Positions 28,038 through 38,390 of a stretch of DNA of 64,000 nucleotides are shown one piece after another (position 1 is the stretch's first letter; every line of letters begins with the position of its first letter). The notes beneath the pieces are model-generated. The model was not told the origin of the DNA. It saw only the letters and a list, made by a program, of their open reading frames with translations, and ran no database searches. Location: the NCBI GenBank assembly GCA_012934845.2, contig WNNJ02002500.1:1-64000 (forward strand). Direction: 5' to 3'. The stretch comes from Pomphorhynchus laevis. Taxonomy: Eukaryota > Acanthocephala > Palaeacanthocephala > Echinorhynchida > Pomphorhynchidae. The position numbers and the translations under genes are program-made.

Positions 28038-31000
28038 GTAAATCTTTCAAAAATATTATTAGTGTAAACTTAAATATCTTTAGGGGATGCAGAAAATCTG
28101 ACCAATCTGAAATGTGGACAAACTTCGGTGGAATATTTGTAAAATTACCAAAATGCAAAGTGTACGAATATCTAGAAAACGGTATCTCACAATTTAAAAT
28201 TATTTACTAAAACTTAGAGATATTAATTAATTATTTAATTTGATTGAATATAATTTTGAATATTTAATTAAATTAATAATGTCTATTTGAAATTAATTAA
28301 ATAAAATTAATTATATTTTTTCGAATATTAATATTATTTCGATATTTGCATTATTAAACACTAAATAAATGTGTAATAAAAAGAGGTGATCCTTGAGGTA
28401 CACTCGTAATAGGGTAGAACTGACGCGCATCAGGGTCGTCTTCATAGTAGAACCGCTTGGTGTACAACAATATCTCCACCCTGTTAACAATTCTCGCAGG
28501 CAACCCGTGGGACCTGAGAGAGGAGATAACGAAGGGAATAGTGATTCGGTCAAATGCTGCAGAAAAATCAAGAAAAACAGCCACAGCAAGCTGAAGACTA
28601 TTATCCTGACAAAACTGATGCACTTCACCAATTGCTGAATGGACTGAGCGCCCTTTGACAAACCCATGAAAACTCGGTGGGATAAAATTACGCCTACATA
28701 AATGAACGCGGATTCTACGCGCAAGCTCTTTCTCGTAGATGGATATGAAGGCGTTTTGAATCGAAATTGGCCGCAGATCTTTAGGTCAAGTGATTAATCT
28801 CTTTTTAAGTAAAAAAACTCGACGGCTGATGTTGATGTCCGCTGTCGGACGGAGAGGCTAATAGCGTTGTGATGGCGACCTCCTTTCTCTGACTGTATGT
28901 CAAAAGCTGACAGACCCTAGTGGAGATTGGCGCGTGGGATTTGGAGCTGCCCGAGAGTGGTCCCCAGGAGTTAAGGATATCTGTAACAGATAAGTCCCTA
29001 CTCCTGAAGTCTCCCCAACCAATCCCACCAAGGCGGGATTGGTTGAGGAGATTGAGTGGCTTCATAATTATGTAAGGAAAGTGACTCCTCTAAAACTTTG
29101 TCAAGACCTATGCTACCAATCCAAACCAAGGCTCTATCCTTTAAGGAGACAAACTTCTCCGTCTTGAATATCTTCCAGAAGAATCCTGAGAAGGGTTTAG
29201 GTGAGCAATGCTTGCCCTATCCCTGCTCAGCTGGAGCCTATATCTAGAGCTCCAGTATTCATTCGAGAGGATCTGTCTGGCGGAAACAGAGAGATTGGGA
29301 AGGTGTAACATTTTAGCTAGAACCTTGAGCTTTGTTGGAGGAGGATTGTATATTCGACCTTTTTAGGTAGTTGAAAAGATCGCGGTTGCTTGTGATGAGA
29401 GGTAGGAATTAAATTCGGTAAAACTCTTAATTTAAATTCTGGGAAAGAGTTGGATAGCTGCCTGAAAGAAAACCACTCTAATAGGGTCAAAGCAAAACCT
29501 TCTTCTAAACAAAGTATCGTCCTCTAGCCGCCAGCGAATTAGGTCATGAGAGGTGGTCTGTTGTTGACGCGACTGCTCATCAAATGGGTTTCAACAACCA
29601 CATCTTATGTAGCAGTAATATTTCGAGGAGAGAATTTGTTGTAGAGCAATGAAATGTAGGGGAAGGTGGTTTATGAATAAGATAGTCGATCCTTGCTCTG
29701 CGGAGTGCTGCTTTAATCCAACGACCAGTTATGTCGTTTAAGTCACTAAGTAACATGTCATAACCGCTCCTCAATATTCGATCCAGGAGGTCACGGTTCT
29801 TGTGGATTTCTCTTAGCCGAATATAGACATTGGCTATGCTAATACGCTTATCGTTCTTACAAAGTGATATAGCTTAACAAGATAGGGCTGAATAAGAATA
29901 GTTAAGTAAGAAGGATGATCTTAAAGAGCTCTTTACCAGTTTAAAAGATGTATAGATGAAGAGGAGTGAGGTGGGGTTAGAGTATAGTGGGTGTAAATGT
30001 GCTTAGGGATAAATCGAGTAATATTCTGGGGGGAGACGGATAGACTGCGTCTCCTGAAGGACTATAACATCTGCATCTCTACCAGATAAAAGGCTAAGGG
30101 CGGAAGCACCTCCCGAATTCCACTGAAGGATATTCGGTAAAAAAAGCCCTTGATTACTTTCCATTGCGTAAGTGTTACCGAGGTGCGACGCCCTCCACCT
30201 AGTCGCAACTAGAGGCGGAAAGGTCGCCTTTACCGCTTCCCGTCACGACAAATGGAGTCGCGTGCCCACAAGCGATATCTTCATTTCCCTCGTTATCCAT
30301 AGCCCAGATCGAATTCTTCAGAGCAAGCTTCAGAGAGGCTATGCTCAGCGCTGACCCGTTTCGTTTCTTAGATTTTGGTGGCTTCTTAATATTGTTAGTC
30401 TTCCCAGAAAGAGGAGAACGGAAAGATTCCGCTAATTGACCCACCAATTTTTGAACCAATTTTTCAAAGTGGATCATTGATGCCTGATGCTACTTTTTAA
30501 GAAGTTTCAGAATTTCCGTATCCAGCATCCTGTCGTCTTTCTTGTTAGACGAGACAGCTGTAACGAATCTAGTCGGTTTTGCTGTCACACTCCTGTGTCT
30601 CTTTTGTTATGCCTTAAAGATTTTACACTTTTTTTACCATGCGGGGTGCTCACCACCGCAGTTTGCGCAAAATGGCTTGACCCTACACTTCTCAGGATGT
30701 ATAGTAGTTGTACCACACACGCCGCACTTATGGGGTAGAGAACATCCAGCAGACCAATGCCCCCATTGATGGCAATTGTTGCAGTGAGGGTACGTTAGTG
30801 AGTCGGTTTCGATTATTAAAAATCTCAAATTATACCCAATAAAAGAATTGCATGTCGAAATCGACAGTTTTAGAGCTTCATCCACCGGTGCATTGCAGAA
30901 CGCCACGAGTATGGGGAAGCCTTTAATCCCTTTGATAAAGCGAACGTTAGAGATTTTGTAATCAGTTTCTAGGGCTGATATGTCTTCTTCTAAAATGAAT

Positions 31001-33787
31001 GTAGGCATATTATTTATCTTTATTGTTGCCAGGATTGGTTTGGAAGCAATTATACCTCGTTTCGAATGCTATTTTTTAAAGTAGTCGACCTACGACATTG
31101 CCAGATCAGGAGTGCAGAATGAGATTTTAATCTCAGATTCATAATATTTAATCGCATTGAACATCGATCGGCAAAGCCTCTTATAAAAACATTGAACATG
31201 TTCTGTCTTTCCAGAAGCACCAAAAGTCTGATAATCACCAGGTTGGATAATTTTGGTACCGGGGGAGTTCTCCCTCCGGAATATATTTAAGAGAAGCTAA
31301 ATCTCCACTTACCTCGTTTATTGCATTGGCAGGAAAATTAGTTTTCATTGAGTTCTTTAAACGTTCCGACATGCTAAATTTACTCATTTTTTGTGCTTTG
31401 TTAGATAGAGAGAACTTTTGTTCGTGCATTGTGCTTCAGCTGTATACACGCATGTTGCTTGTTCACTAACCTTAGCAAGTTGATGAAGGCAGAACGATAG
31501 CACACGTGCTGTCCTGTGAAGCCACTGCTTACGCAAACCATACCAGATGTAAGGCTGGTAACAGGTGGAGGAGCGTGCGCTTAGTGAATTCATTCAGAGG
31601 TTTACTGAGGATTAAGTACTGTCGAAGTTGTGTAGCTACAGGGCCATATTGATGAGACCCCATGTAGTGATGAGTAAACTAAGGTCGAAACGCCTCATTG
31701 TAAGATAGGCTTTTGTGGTAGGTGCATTCCGGGTTAAGCTTCCCGACGAAGGTTGTAAAAAAGCATGCAAGTTTAAATTTCCTGTTCGTCTTAATAAAAA
31801 AAGTTGTGTTTAAAGTCTTTCTTAAAAATATGATTATTTTATGTTTTTCGCAAACATTAAATTTTATTTTTTTTCTTTATACTGTAAAGTTATATTATAT
31901 TAAATATTTCTTATGTTTATAATTTAAAGTTAATATTTTTATAAAATAAGGATTTAGTTTTATATGTCCTTTTAATTTATTTTTAGTGTAATTTTAATTA
32001 TTAATTTATTATAATTTAATAAATAATATAATTAAATCTAATTTAATATAATAAATAATTTTGATATAATTTTAGATAACAATTAGCTATAGTTGAAATA
32101 AGTTCTTGGGATCGTAGCAATTGTATTAATAAAAAATAATTCTTTATAATTACAAATATATTGAGATATGTAAATTCAATGTAACAAAGAGTAACTAAAA
32201 TATAATGTAATTAAAATAATTGTAATTAAAATATGGAATATTAAAATATCTGAGAGCAAATAGATGGCTTTACGATATTGAATAGATAAGAATTTATCTC
32301 ATAATCACTGCATAATTTTACATTTAAAACGATATAGATCATTTAATTGATAACAAACTAATTTCGTAAATTAGATATATAATTATATAATTTAAGGAGA
32401 GTGAGACCATTCCGCGTGAATTTCTTGTAAAACATGTAAGCCAGACGCGAAAGAATGACGAATGCCGTTTCGTCATCACAATGACTCATCAGTGCCAGAT
32501 CCCTCCCACTACTGGATGCAGAGGAGGACTGGCAGACGGCAATCAATGAATGAATCAATGTGAATGATGTACTAGAAAATTTTCTAGTAACATCATAGAG
32601 TACTAAATCAGTACTACAGCTTCACCAAAAAGGATCATTATCAAAAGCACTGGCAAATGCCAGCGCAGGTCTCTTTAATATCGGCTAACTTTTATTTAAG
32701 GAGAGTGAGACCATTCCGCGTGAATTTCTTGTAAAACATGTAAGCCAGACGCGAAAGAATGACGAATGCCGTTTTGTCATCACAATGACTCATCAGTGCC
32801 ATATCCCTCCCACTACTAGATGCAGGGGACGACTGGCATCTCTCCTACTACTGGATGATCACAATGGAGTCATTGTGATTACGAAACGGCATTCGTCATT
32901 CTTTCGCGTCTGGCTTACATGTTTTACAATTATATAATTATCAATATATAGTTCTCATTTATTGATTGGACTTAGATGACATTGTTTTATTTCACGACAT
33001 TACTAATTAAAATACACTATAATATGTTTTATACAAATTTAGATTCAGTTTTATGTACAAAATTCATTAAATAGACAATATTTGCTAATTTTTTTTAAAT
33101 GAAACCATAAAAACTTAACTTTATATTTATTTATCAAACTTTGCTTTAATTTAACGATTTCCTATTTAATAAGAAAGCTGATAATCTTTTACGTTAACTC
33201 ATCAATAAGATTTGGAAAAAAAATTTTCATCGTTTTACAAAAATGTCGAAAAAAAAACGATTATCTTTTTATAAAAGATTTAAATATTATATTTATGTTT
33301 GTTTCAGCCTCTTAGATCTACATGTCTTGCCAAATAATAATATCAATTGTAATAATGTCAATAATGTTAACTTAATATACCTGTGCAGACATTGTGCCAT
33401 TGGAATTTTGATGACTGTTTTTTATCCTGCACGTTACTTTAATTTTCAGTATTGATGAGGTCCTCAAATACTGAAATGTAGCGTATTGCTGTTGGCTTAT
33501 AGATAGGATAAAAATGGTGCAAAAATGGTGCAGGATAAAAAAATAATCATCATAATTTCAATGTCAATAATGTCAATTGTATATAAATGACTTTAACATT
33601 AAGATATTTAGATCACAAAACATTGGATAATGAAATAAGTCTCCTTGAGAAAGGCCTTACACAGAAAGCAGAGAACTTGCAACGACTTGAAAATAAAGAA
33701 ATGCTACAGGCTTTTAAGTTATCAGGAATACAGGAAATTGATAAAGATGTATCTAAAGAAGGGTTTTTCGGTCACACAAACCTTTGA
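27907..33787 (+). CDS. PDRG1: p53 and DNA damage-regulated protein 1 homologue (gene span, three exons)
   Basis: Exons 27907-28037, 28084-28181 and 33612-33787 join in frame to 134 residues, close to the roughly 133 of the human protein. PDRG1 is a small prefoldin-like coiled-coil subunit found with the R2TP/URI chaperone complex. Visible conserved blocks are VEIEKESEDLLTDKRQIFDL (human-type VEVEELAEEVLADKRQIVDL), NFGGIFVKLPK (family xFGNMFIKMP) and DHKTLDNEISLLEKGLTQK (family DHLDKEIEKLRKQLK). Intron 1 is 46 nt. Intron 2 is 5430 nt and holds an antisense LINE and a hammerhead locus. Both have GT...AG ends and the codons split across junctions (AG|G, G|AT) are restored. A possible poly(A) signal lies at 33939-33944. 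Confidence 0.92.
28084..28181 (+). CDS. PDRG1: PDRG1 exon 2
   Basis: After CTTTAG: GCRKSDQSEMWTNFGGIFVK then LPKCKVYEYLEN, with donor ACG|GTATCT. The beta-hairpin block FGGIFVKLP is the best family marker. Confidence 0.92.
28385..30160 (-). pseudogene. LINE ORF2 (endonuclease and partial reverse transcriptase), antisense copy
   Basis: Endonuclease pieces near 29774-29580 (GYDMLLSDLNDITGRW, where the catalytic GDFN reads SDLN) and reverse transcriptase at 28623-28354 (AVAVFLDFSAAFDRITIPFV and YPITSVPQGSPL). Several frameshifts; the YADD box is missing. Confidence 0.75.
30180..31429 (-). pseudogene. LINE ORF1, antisense copy with intact zinc knuckles
   Basis: Start MHEQKFSLSNKAQKMSKFSM at 31429. 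A stop near 31236 and frameshifts split it. At 31008-30634 the zinc-knuckle region is complete: YPHCNNCHQWGHWSAGC, then HKCGVCGTTTIHPEKC, then CANCGGEHPAW. This copy shows what the first knuckle looked like before the stop seen in copy 1. Confidence 0.75.
31649..31692 (+). ncRNA. hammerhead-like half motif near LINE 5' end
   Basis: UUGAUGA (31649-31655) is followed flush by GACC. GGUC (31683-31686) is followed flush by GAA-ACG. Stem II GACC/GGUC and both core halves are present, with the first core C changed to U. Convincing stems I and III were not found, so this may be a decayed ribozyme or chance. Confidence 0.3.
31720..32390. other. AT-rich sequence in PDRG1 intron 2
   Basis: Nothing recognised. 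Confidence 0.5.
32391..32545 (-). repeat. hammerhead-bearing repeat, intact unit
   Basis: About 155 bp starting TTTAAGGAGAGTGAGACCAT on the plus strand. It is repeated directly at about 32695-32835, and part of it is inverted at about 32864-32927. The first unit carries the complete ribozyme on the minus strand. No open frame, so a small non-autonomous element is likely. Confidence 0.75.
32463..32541 (-). ncRNA. type III hammerhead self-cleaving ribozyme
   Basis: Read 5' to 3' on the minus strand: stem III UGCCGU (32541-32536), cleavage-site C (32535), stem I UGCCAG (32534-32529), a stem I loop with further GGAGG-like pairing, stem I CUGGCA (32498-32493), core CUGAUGA (32492-32486), stem II GUCA/UGAC with loop UUGUGA (32485-32472), core GAA (32471-32469), stem III ACGGCA (32468-32463). 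All helices are perfect and flush and all conserved core bases are present, so self-cleavage after C32535 is predicted. It lies in PDRG1 intron 2 but on the opposite strand. Confidence 0.85.
32695..32930. repeat. hammerhead-bearing repeat, decayed unit with inverted partner
   Basis: The direct repeat of 32391-32490 keeps CUGAUGA and stem II on the minus strand, but the core GAA reads AAA, one stem I pair is lost and the 5' half of stem III is replaced. Bases 32864-32927 are an inverted copy of about 32731-32792, so the locus can fold into a hairpin with arms of about 62 bp. Confidence 0.7.
32931..33611. other. AT-rich end of PDRG1 intron 2
   Basis: Ends at acceptor ATATTTAG (33611). The reading frame at 33243-33455 is AT-driven and not recognised. 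Confidence 0.5.
33612..33787 (+). CDS. PDRG1: PDRG1 exon 3 (C-terminus)
   Basis: After TATTTAG: (D)HKTLDNEISLLEKGLTQKAE then NLQRLENKEMLQAFKLSGIQ then EIDKDVSKEGFFGHTNL and TGA. Continues exon 2 in frame and matches the C-terminal helix of the family. Confidence 0.9.
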
Positions 33788-34044
33788 ATTGTCTATATAA
33801 AGTTATAATATCTATAATGTTTATATTCCACTGTAGTAACACTTTGTAAGAATTTGAATGCAACGTATAGTTTATTATTTTCTGGCTGGCACATGAGAAT
33901 CGCGTGCCTGGGAAAATAGCAAAATTTTGAATGTGACTAATAAAATTAATTTTAACTCCTAATTTAAAAGCTGATTTTAATAAAAGCGACTACTTAATAA
34001 AATCATTTTTTTATAAAAGACAAGAGCAAATATCGTCACAATAA

Positions 34045-34610
34045 GCTTTATAGAATATGAATTTGTTCATAACTATGTAAAAACTAAATCTAAATTATAT
34101 AAAGATATGAAATATATGTTTCGATATATTGATGATATATGTGTATTTAATTCTAATAATTTTTATTCAATTGACGAACAAATTTATTCAGGTAGCCTCA
34201 TTCTTAATAAACCCAATAACTGTTCCAGAAAGCCTTATTCTTAACAAAACCAATATTCTTAATAAAAATAATATTAATGGTAAAGAAGGTATATATCTAG
34301 ATATGAACATTAAATTAACATTAACTAAAACTACTATTAATTTATATCGTAAAGATGACATATTTAAATTTACAAGAAACATATTTTTGCATGAGCATTC
34401 ATGCATACCATATAATATAAAATATAATACATTAAATAATGAAATTTTAAGAATTGCAACAATATGTAATGATATTGGCTTTCTTCAAAACCATTTAAAT
34501 AATTTAATAGATACATATTTTAAACTAGGTTAATATAAAAAATACCATCAAACAGAAAATAGTGAAATCAACACAATATAATTAATTGCAAATTATTATA
34601 ATAATAATAT
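34045..34610 (+). mobile_element. Penelope-like reverse transcriptase fragment, copy 2
   Basis: Reads IEYEFVHNYVKTKSKLYKDM then KYMFRYIDDICVFNSNNFYS. After a local duplication or frameshift it continues VPESLILNKTN... to YKYNTLNNEILRIATICNDI-like sequence and FLQNHLNNLIDTYFKLG with a stop at 34533. The YIDD box is intact. It extends further C-terminally than the fragment at 5.7-6.3 kb, and no GIY-YIG endonuclease follows. Lies just downstream of PDRG1. Confidence 0.7.
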
Positions 34611-34663
34611 AATAATTTATATTAAATTATTTTAAATAGTTTTAAAATTATTTTAAATGACTA

Positions 34664-34966
34664 GATATCACGAACCGCATAAGGTTTAAACTAGCACGTT
34701 TTATGTGGAATATCATAAATGCCAACGCCCCTTCACAGCTCATCTTACCTACATTATCCAGTAAATCCACAACTTCTATTTCGCTTCGCAGTCATTCTAC
34801 AAGATTAAGATTATATGTTCCACGTCATTTTTTGCTCACCGCGCATCGATCATACTCGATTGCAGGGCCTAAACTGTGGAACAATCTTCCCTAAAATGTT
34901 ACTGCATCATCTTCATATGTACAATTTAAAAAATGTTTATTTACATTTCTACGGAATCCTAATTTA
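34664..34966 (+). pseudogene. C-terminal relic of another LINE ORF2
   Basis: MWNIINANAPSQLILPTLSS...LRSHSTRLRLYVPRHF...SIAGPKLWNNLP then a stop. The pattern R-R-x-F-x-x-A-G-x-K-x-W-N-x-L-P is the typical end of CR1-like ORF2 proteins. Downstream VTASSSYVQFKKCLFTFL keeps the frame past the stop. Confidence 0.6.
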
Positions 34967-35124
34967 TGATTTTTTTGTGTTATTTTAGTGAGCTTGTAAG
35001 TGACTGATAGTCACATTTGCCACTTAAAAAACCTTTTCTTCTTAAATACATATTTAATAATATTATATATTATAATATTTAATATTATAATACTATATTC
35101 ATTAAATATATATAATATAATACA

Positions 35125-35690
35125 TTGTTATAATATGTAATGATATTGGCTTTCTTCAAAATCATTTAAATAATTTAATAGATACATATTTTAAACTAGG
35201 ATACTATAAAAATAACATCAAGCAGAAAATAGTAAAATATATAAATCAACAAAATATTATTAAATATAAATTTAAACTCAAGCTAAAATTTTTATGGATG
35301 GATAATAAATAATATACTTTGTATTAGAATAAGATACTAGATAATTAAATTTCATCAGAGGAAATACGTAATTAGCATGTATTTGGCCCCGTTGCTATGT
35401 TGGGTCGAGGAATAGGGTTCGAAACCTGACAACATAGCAGATCCTCCTGATGACCTCTAATTTCTAATCCTTATTCTGATACAACGTCTGTTATTTATTA
35501 GTCAATTCATAAAAATGACGTTTATTTTAAATTTCATTTTTTTATTTTAACTTGATTTAAATTATAGAAAATCTAAAAACAATTATTTATTTTATTATTT
35601 AATTATTAAATTTTGATTTAGCATTATAATGTTTTGTTTATTTTATAATTATATTAAATACGTAGACTCAGTTGGCTGATTTGATTTGCT
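35125..35690 (+). mobile_element. Penelope-like 3' end and tail, copy 3
   Basis: Begins inside the C-terminal reading frame (ATATGTAATGATATTGGCTT) and continues through the tail to ACGTAGACTCAGTTGGCTGA. Bases 35358-35458 contain the hammerhead-like junction: AGAG-GAA-AUACGU, AUGUAU, the GCUAUGUUG/CAACAUAGC hairpin, and CUGAUGA-C-CUCU. Confidence 0.65.
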
Positions 35691-36140
35691 TAAGGTAATG
35701 CTACGAAAATTTCTGGGATAATTTAAGACTAATTATTTTCATGTTAGACTTGTGTTACTCGTAGTCTCAGAGATTTTCATCTCATCATCCTTGCCAGCAT
35801 ATCGAATCACCGTATATATGACGTAAAATGACACAGCATCAAAGATAGAAATCTGTTCAAAAAAATAGCGTAAAAATTTGATATTTTTAATTAAAACTGT
35901 ACAGAACGAAAAAAACAACTAAAATACGAAAATATTAGATTGCAGTAAACAACTAATATTTTGCGATTAATTACAATATTAAATTAATTTATCCTTAGTA
36001 CAAATTAATTTACTTTATAAATTTAACTTTTCATATATTCTTATTTTAAATAAAATCTTAAGATTAAAATATTAATTATTTTTAATCTATAAATTAAATT
36101 ATAAATTAATTTATAAATTATTTTTTAATTTATACTTTCT
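35691..36140. other. AT-rich intergenic sequence
   Basis: No gene or repeat recognised. Confidence 0.45.
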
Positions 36141-36381
36141 TATTACGAAGTCGAGGAGTTCAAAAGCGTTTAGACATTTAACCAGTTCATCGTTAAGATT
36201 TGATGATGTTTCGGTCACTCCAAAATCATCTGAGATAGGGACAAATACTGATAATCTTGCGTTCAATCATTCTATTATGCATCAGTCGAAGACAGAGTTA
36301 GATCTGGACGATCATTCAATCAAACGGATCAATAAAAATGTCAATCAATCCTTCGTTGATTACGCATCACATTAGACTAAT

Positions 36382-37200
36382 ATGATGAAGAAATCCATCA
36401 AACAACCTCCTGTTTTGGATTCTACTACTCAACGGCATATATTGGAATTTAGCGTTGTTTGTCTTACTGCAGATGACAAATGTTCCACCATAAAGCATAA
36501 TAATGTTGATTTATCATCTCTTGTCAACACTTTATCTGACAGTGATTGTTTACAGACCTTTTCTTTGAGAAGTAAATGGTGTAGGCGTACTTGTGCTTAC
36601 CCGCAGCTATTGCACCCCGTTGAAGTAATCGTGTTTCTTCGATAGTAGCCCAGCTCAATGAGAACGTTAAGGATCTTACGAATATAATTCGGATTTTCGT
36701 TAGGCCTGTTAATAATCGACGACAAAAAGTTAGCCTTCCAAATAATCGACAACATGCAGTGAATCCAACAAATCATCGACGGCCATAATTTACATCTAGG
36801 ACCAATCGTTATTAGTACTGACAGCTAGCTCTAGGCAATTTAACTCCCGAAGAGACTTAAACGTTATCGTGAGCGGTGTTGAGGAATCACTCAGCAACAA
36901 TCCGCAAAGAAGATTAGATGACGATATTAAGCATATTCGGATTTTTCTCCAGAGCGATATGGATGTTGAGAAACGTCTAAAAGTTCAGATTTAGACTAGG
37001 TAAGAAACTGTCAGTCAAGTCAAGGCTTTAAAAATTGTTTTGACTCAAAATATCATGTCAACTTCCTACTCAAGCATGTATTTCAATTTTCAGGTTCTGA
37101 GTTCGTATAATCCATTATTTATCTCCTGCATATCGTTTGAGAAGACACGAGGATTTCGATGAGCTGCACCGACGGCTGGAAAGTTAAGGAAGAAAACGAT
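36382..37200 (+). pseudogene. CR1-like ORF1 remnant
   Basis: Pieces include LNVIVSGVEESLSNNPQRRL and DDDIKHIRIFLQSDMDVEKR, then KLSVKSRLLKIVLTQ-like sequence after frame shifts. This matches by eye the C-terminal domain of the intact ORF1 at 57270-58733 (VILANVPES...LRLGKR...RLLKAVF). Confidence 0.6.
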
Positions 37201-37439
37201 GTGTCCAAAATTTTCGGGTGGTCAAGTGGCGACCGGCTGTTCTGTGGAAACCCTTAATTTTGTAGAGTCAGACTTCTATAGTAGTGTTGGTTTGTGTGCA
37301 GGTGAACCTGGTGACTTTGCAAGCGTCACCGAGCGTGCCTCAGTTCGCCATTATGCGAACATTTTAGTCACTTATTCAATTGTTCGCAGTCTTCTGGCTC
37401 TGTTCCTGTAATTAAATTCTTAGTAGCATCGAAAGTTTT

Positions 37440-38390
37440 TATGTATTTTGTATTACTGAAACATAACTACATGCAAACATTTCGGATGATTGTATTGTTA
37501 TTCCTAACTATTTTCTAATACGGTTGGATCGCTCGTGTGGTAAACATGGAGGTGGGGTAGCCGCATATGTGCGAAATAGTCTCCTGGTATCGAACATTTC
37601 TGCTTTTCGCGACAAGATCAGATCGTCATTTGAAGGTCTTGCTTTTACACTGGGAAATGGTCAGCGATATAGATTCTGTATCCTTTATTGCTTTCCATCC
37701 TATGAATTAAGATTTGACTCCCTTAAACTACATTTGCTAAGTTTATCTTCGTATTTTCTGATTCCGCTTTTAGGTCACTTAAACATCTTCCACATATACA
37801 GGGAAAAAAGCTTTTCGCGACTTTATCACAAAATTGGAAAAGTATTGAGTGACTTTCTGTTACTCGAAATGCTACTGGTTCAGCATATCAAAAATTCTAC
37901 TTGCGTGACAGGGACGCCTTATATACTCGATTTGGTCTTTACTAAGTGTTTGGGATACGTCTCAGGTGTTCGTTATCACGCACAAATCGGCAATAGCGAT
38001 CACTGTGTACTCTCTAACAGACTGTCGGTATTCAACAGGGCCTCTCAAAACTCCATTTTTAAAAGACGTTGTTGAGAAGGTGTTGATGCCAGTCAACTAG
38101 CTGCAAACTTCCCAAAGGACATCTGGAATAGTTTTCATGTTCACTTCGGTTCAAATGATCCATTAGTTTTTGATCTTCTTCTTTGGAAATTGAAGCGTAT
38201 TTCAGACATCTTTGCTCCGCTACGTGCCTGCAAGTCAACGCATGTCCATACTCTTTGGTTCGACATAGATCTTGATTTACTTATGTCTAGCAACAAATTG
38301 TTGTGCAACTTTAGACGTTCTCCTGCTTCCAAACGTGCCTACATCGACTCTCGTAACTTATGCAATAGGCTAAAATTTTAGAAACGCTAT
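37440..38390 (+). pseudogene. CR1-like endonuclease remnant
   Basis: VFCITETYLHANISDDCIVI then LDRSCGKHGGGVAAYVRNSL, FCILYCFPSY, LLGHLNIF (for GDFNIP), STCVTGTPYILDLVFTK and IGNSDHCVLSN. The SDH end of the domain survives, but the GD of the catalytic GDFN is GH here. Confidence 0.7.

Larger units (their letters stand above)
28385..31615 (-). mobile_element. I/Jockey-type LINE, antisense copy in PDRG1 intron 2
   Basis: Same family as the three tandem copies at 6.8-16.7 kb. From right to left it has a 5' untranslated region, ORF1 (31429-30180) and ORF2 (30150-28385), stopping abruptly just after reverse-transcriptase motif B (GVPQGSPL). It thus lacks the 3' end, unlike the usual 5' truncation, so a later deletion is inferred. 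Being antisense in an intron it may add cryptic splice or poly(A) signals to PDRG1. Confidence 0.82.

Noticed and set aside
32391-32930. CRISPR-like array
   Set aside because: Only two direct copies and one inverted copy of a long repeat, in an animal intron; no regular spacers.
33243-33455. Additional PDRG1 exon
   Set aside because: The three chosen exons already complete the protein; this frame has no matching residues or splice borders.
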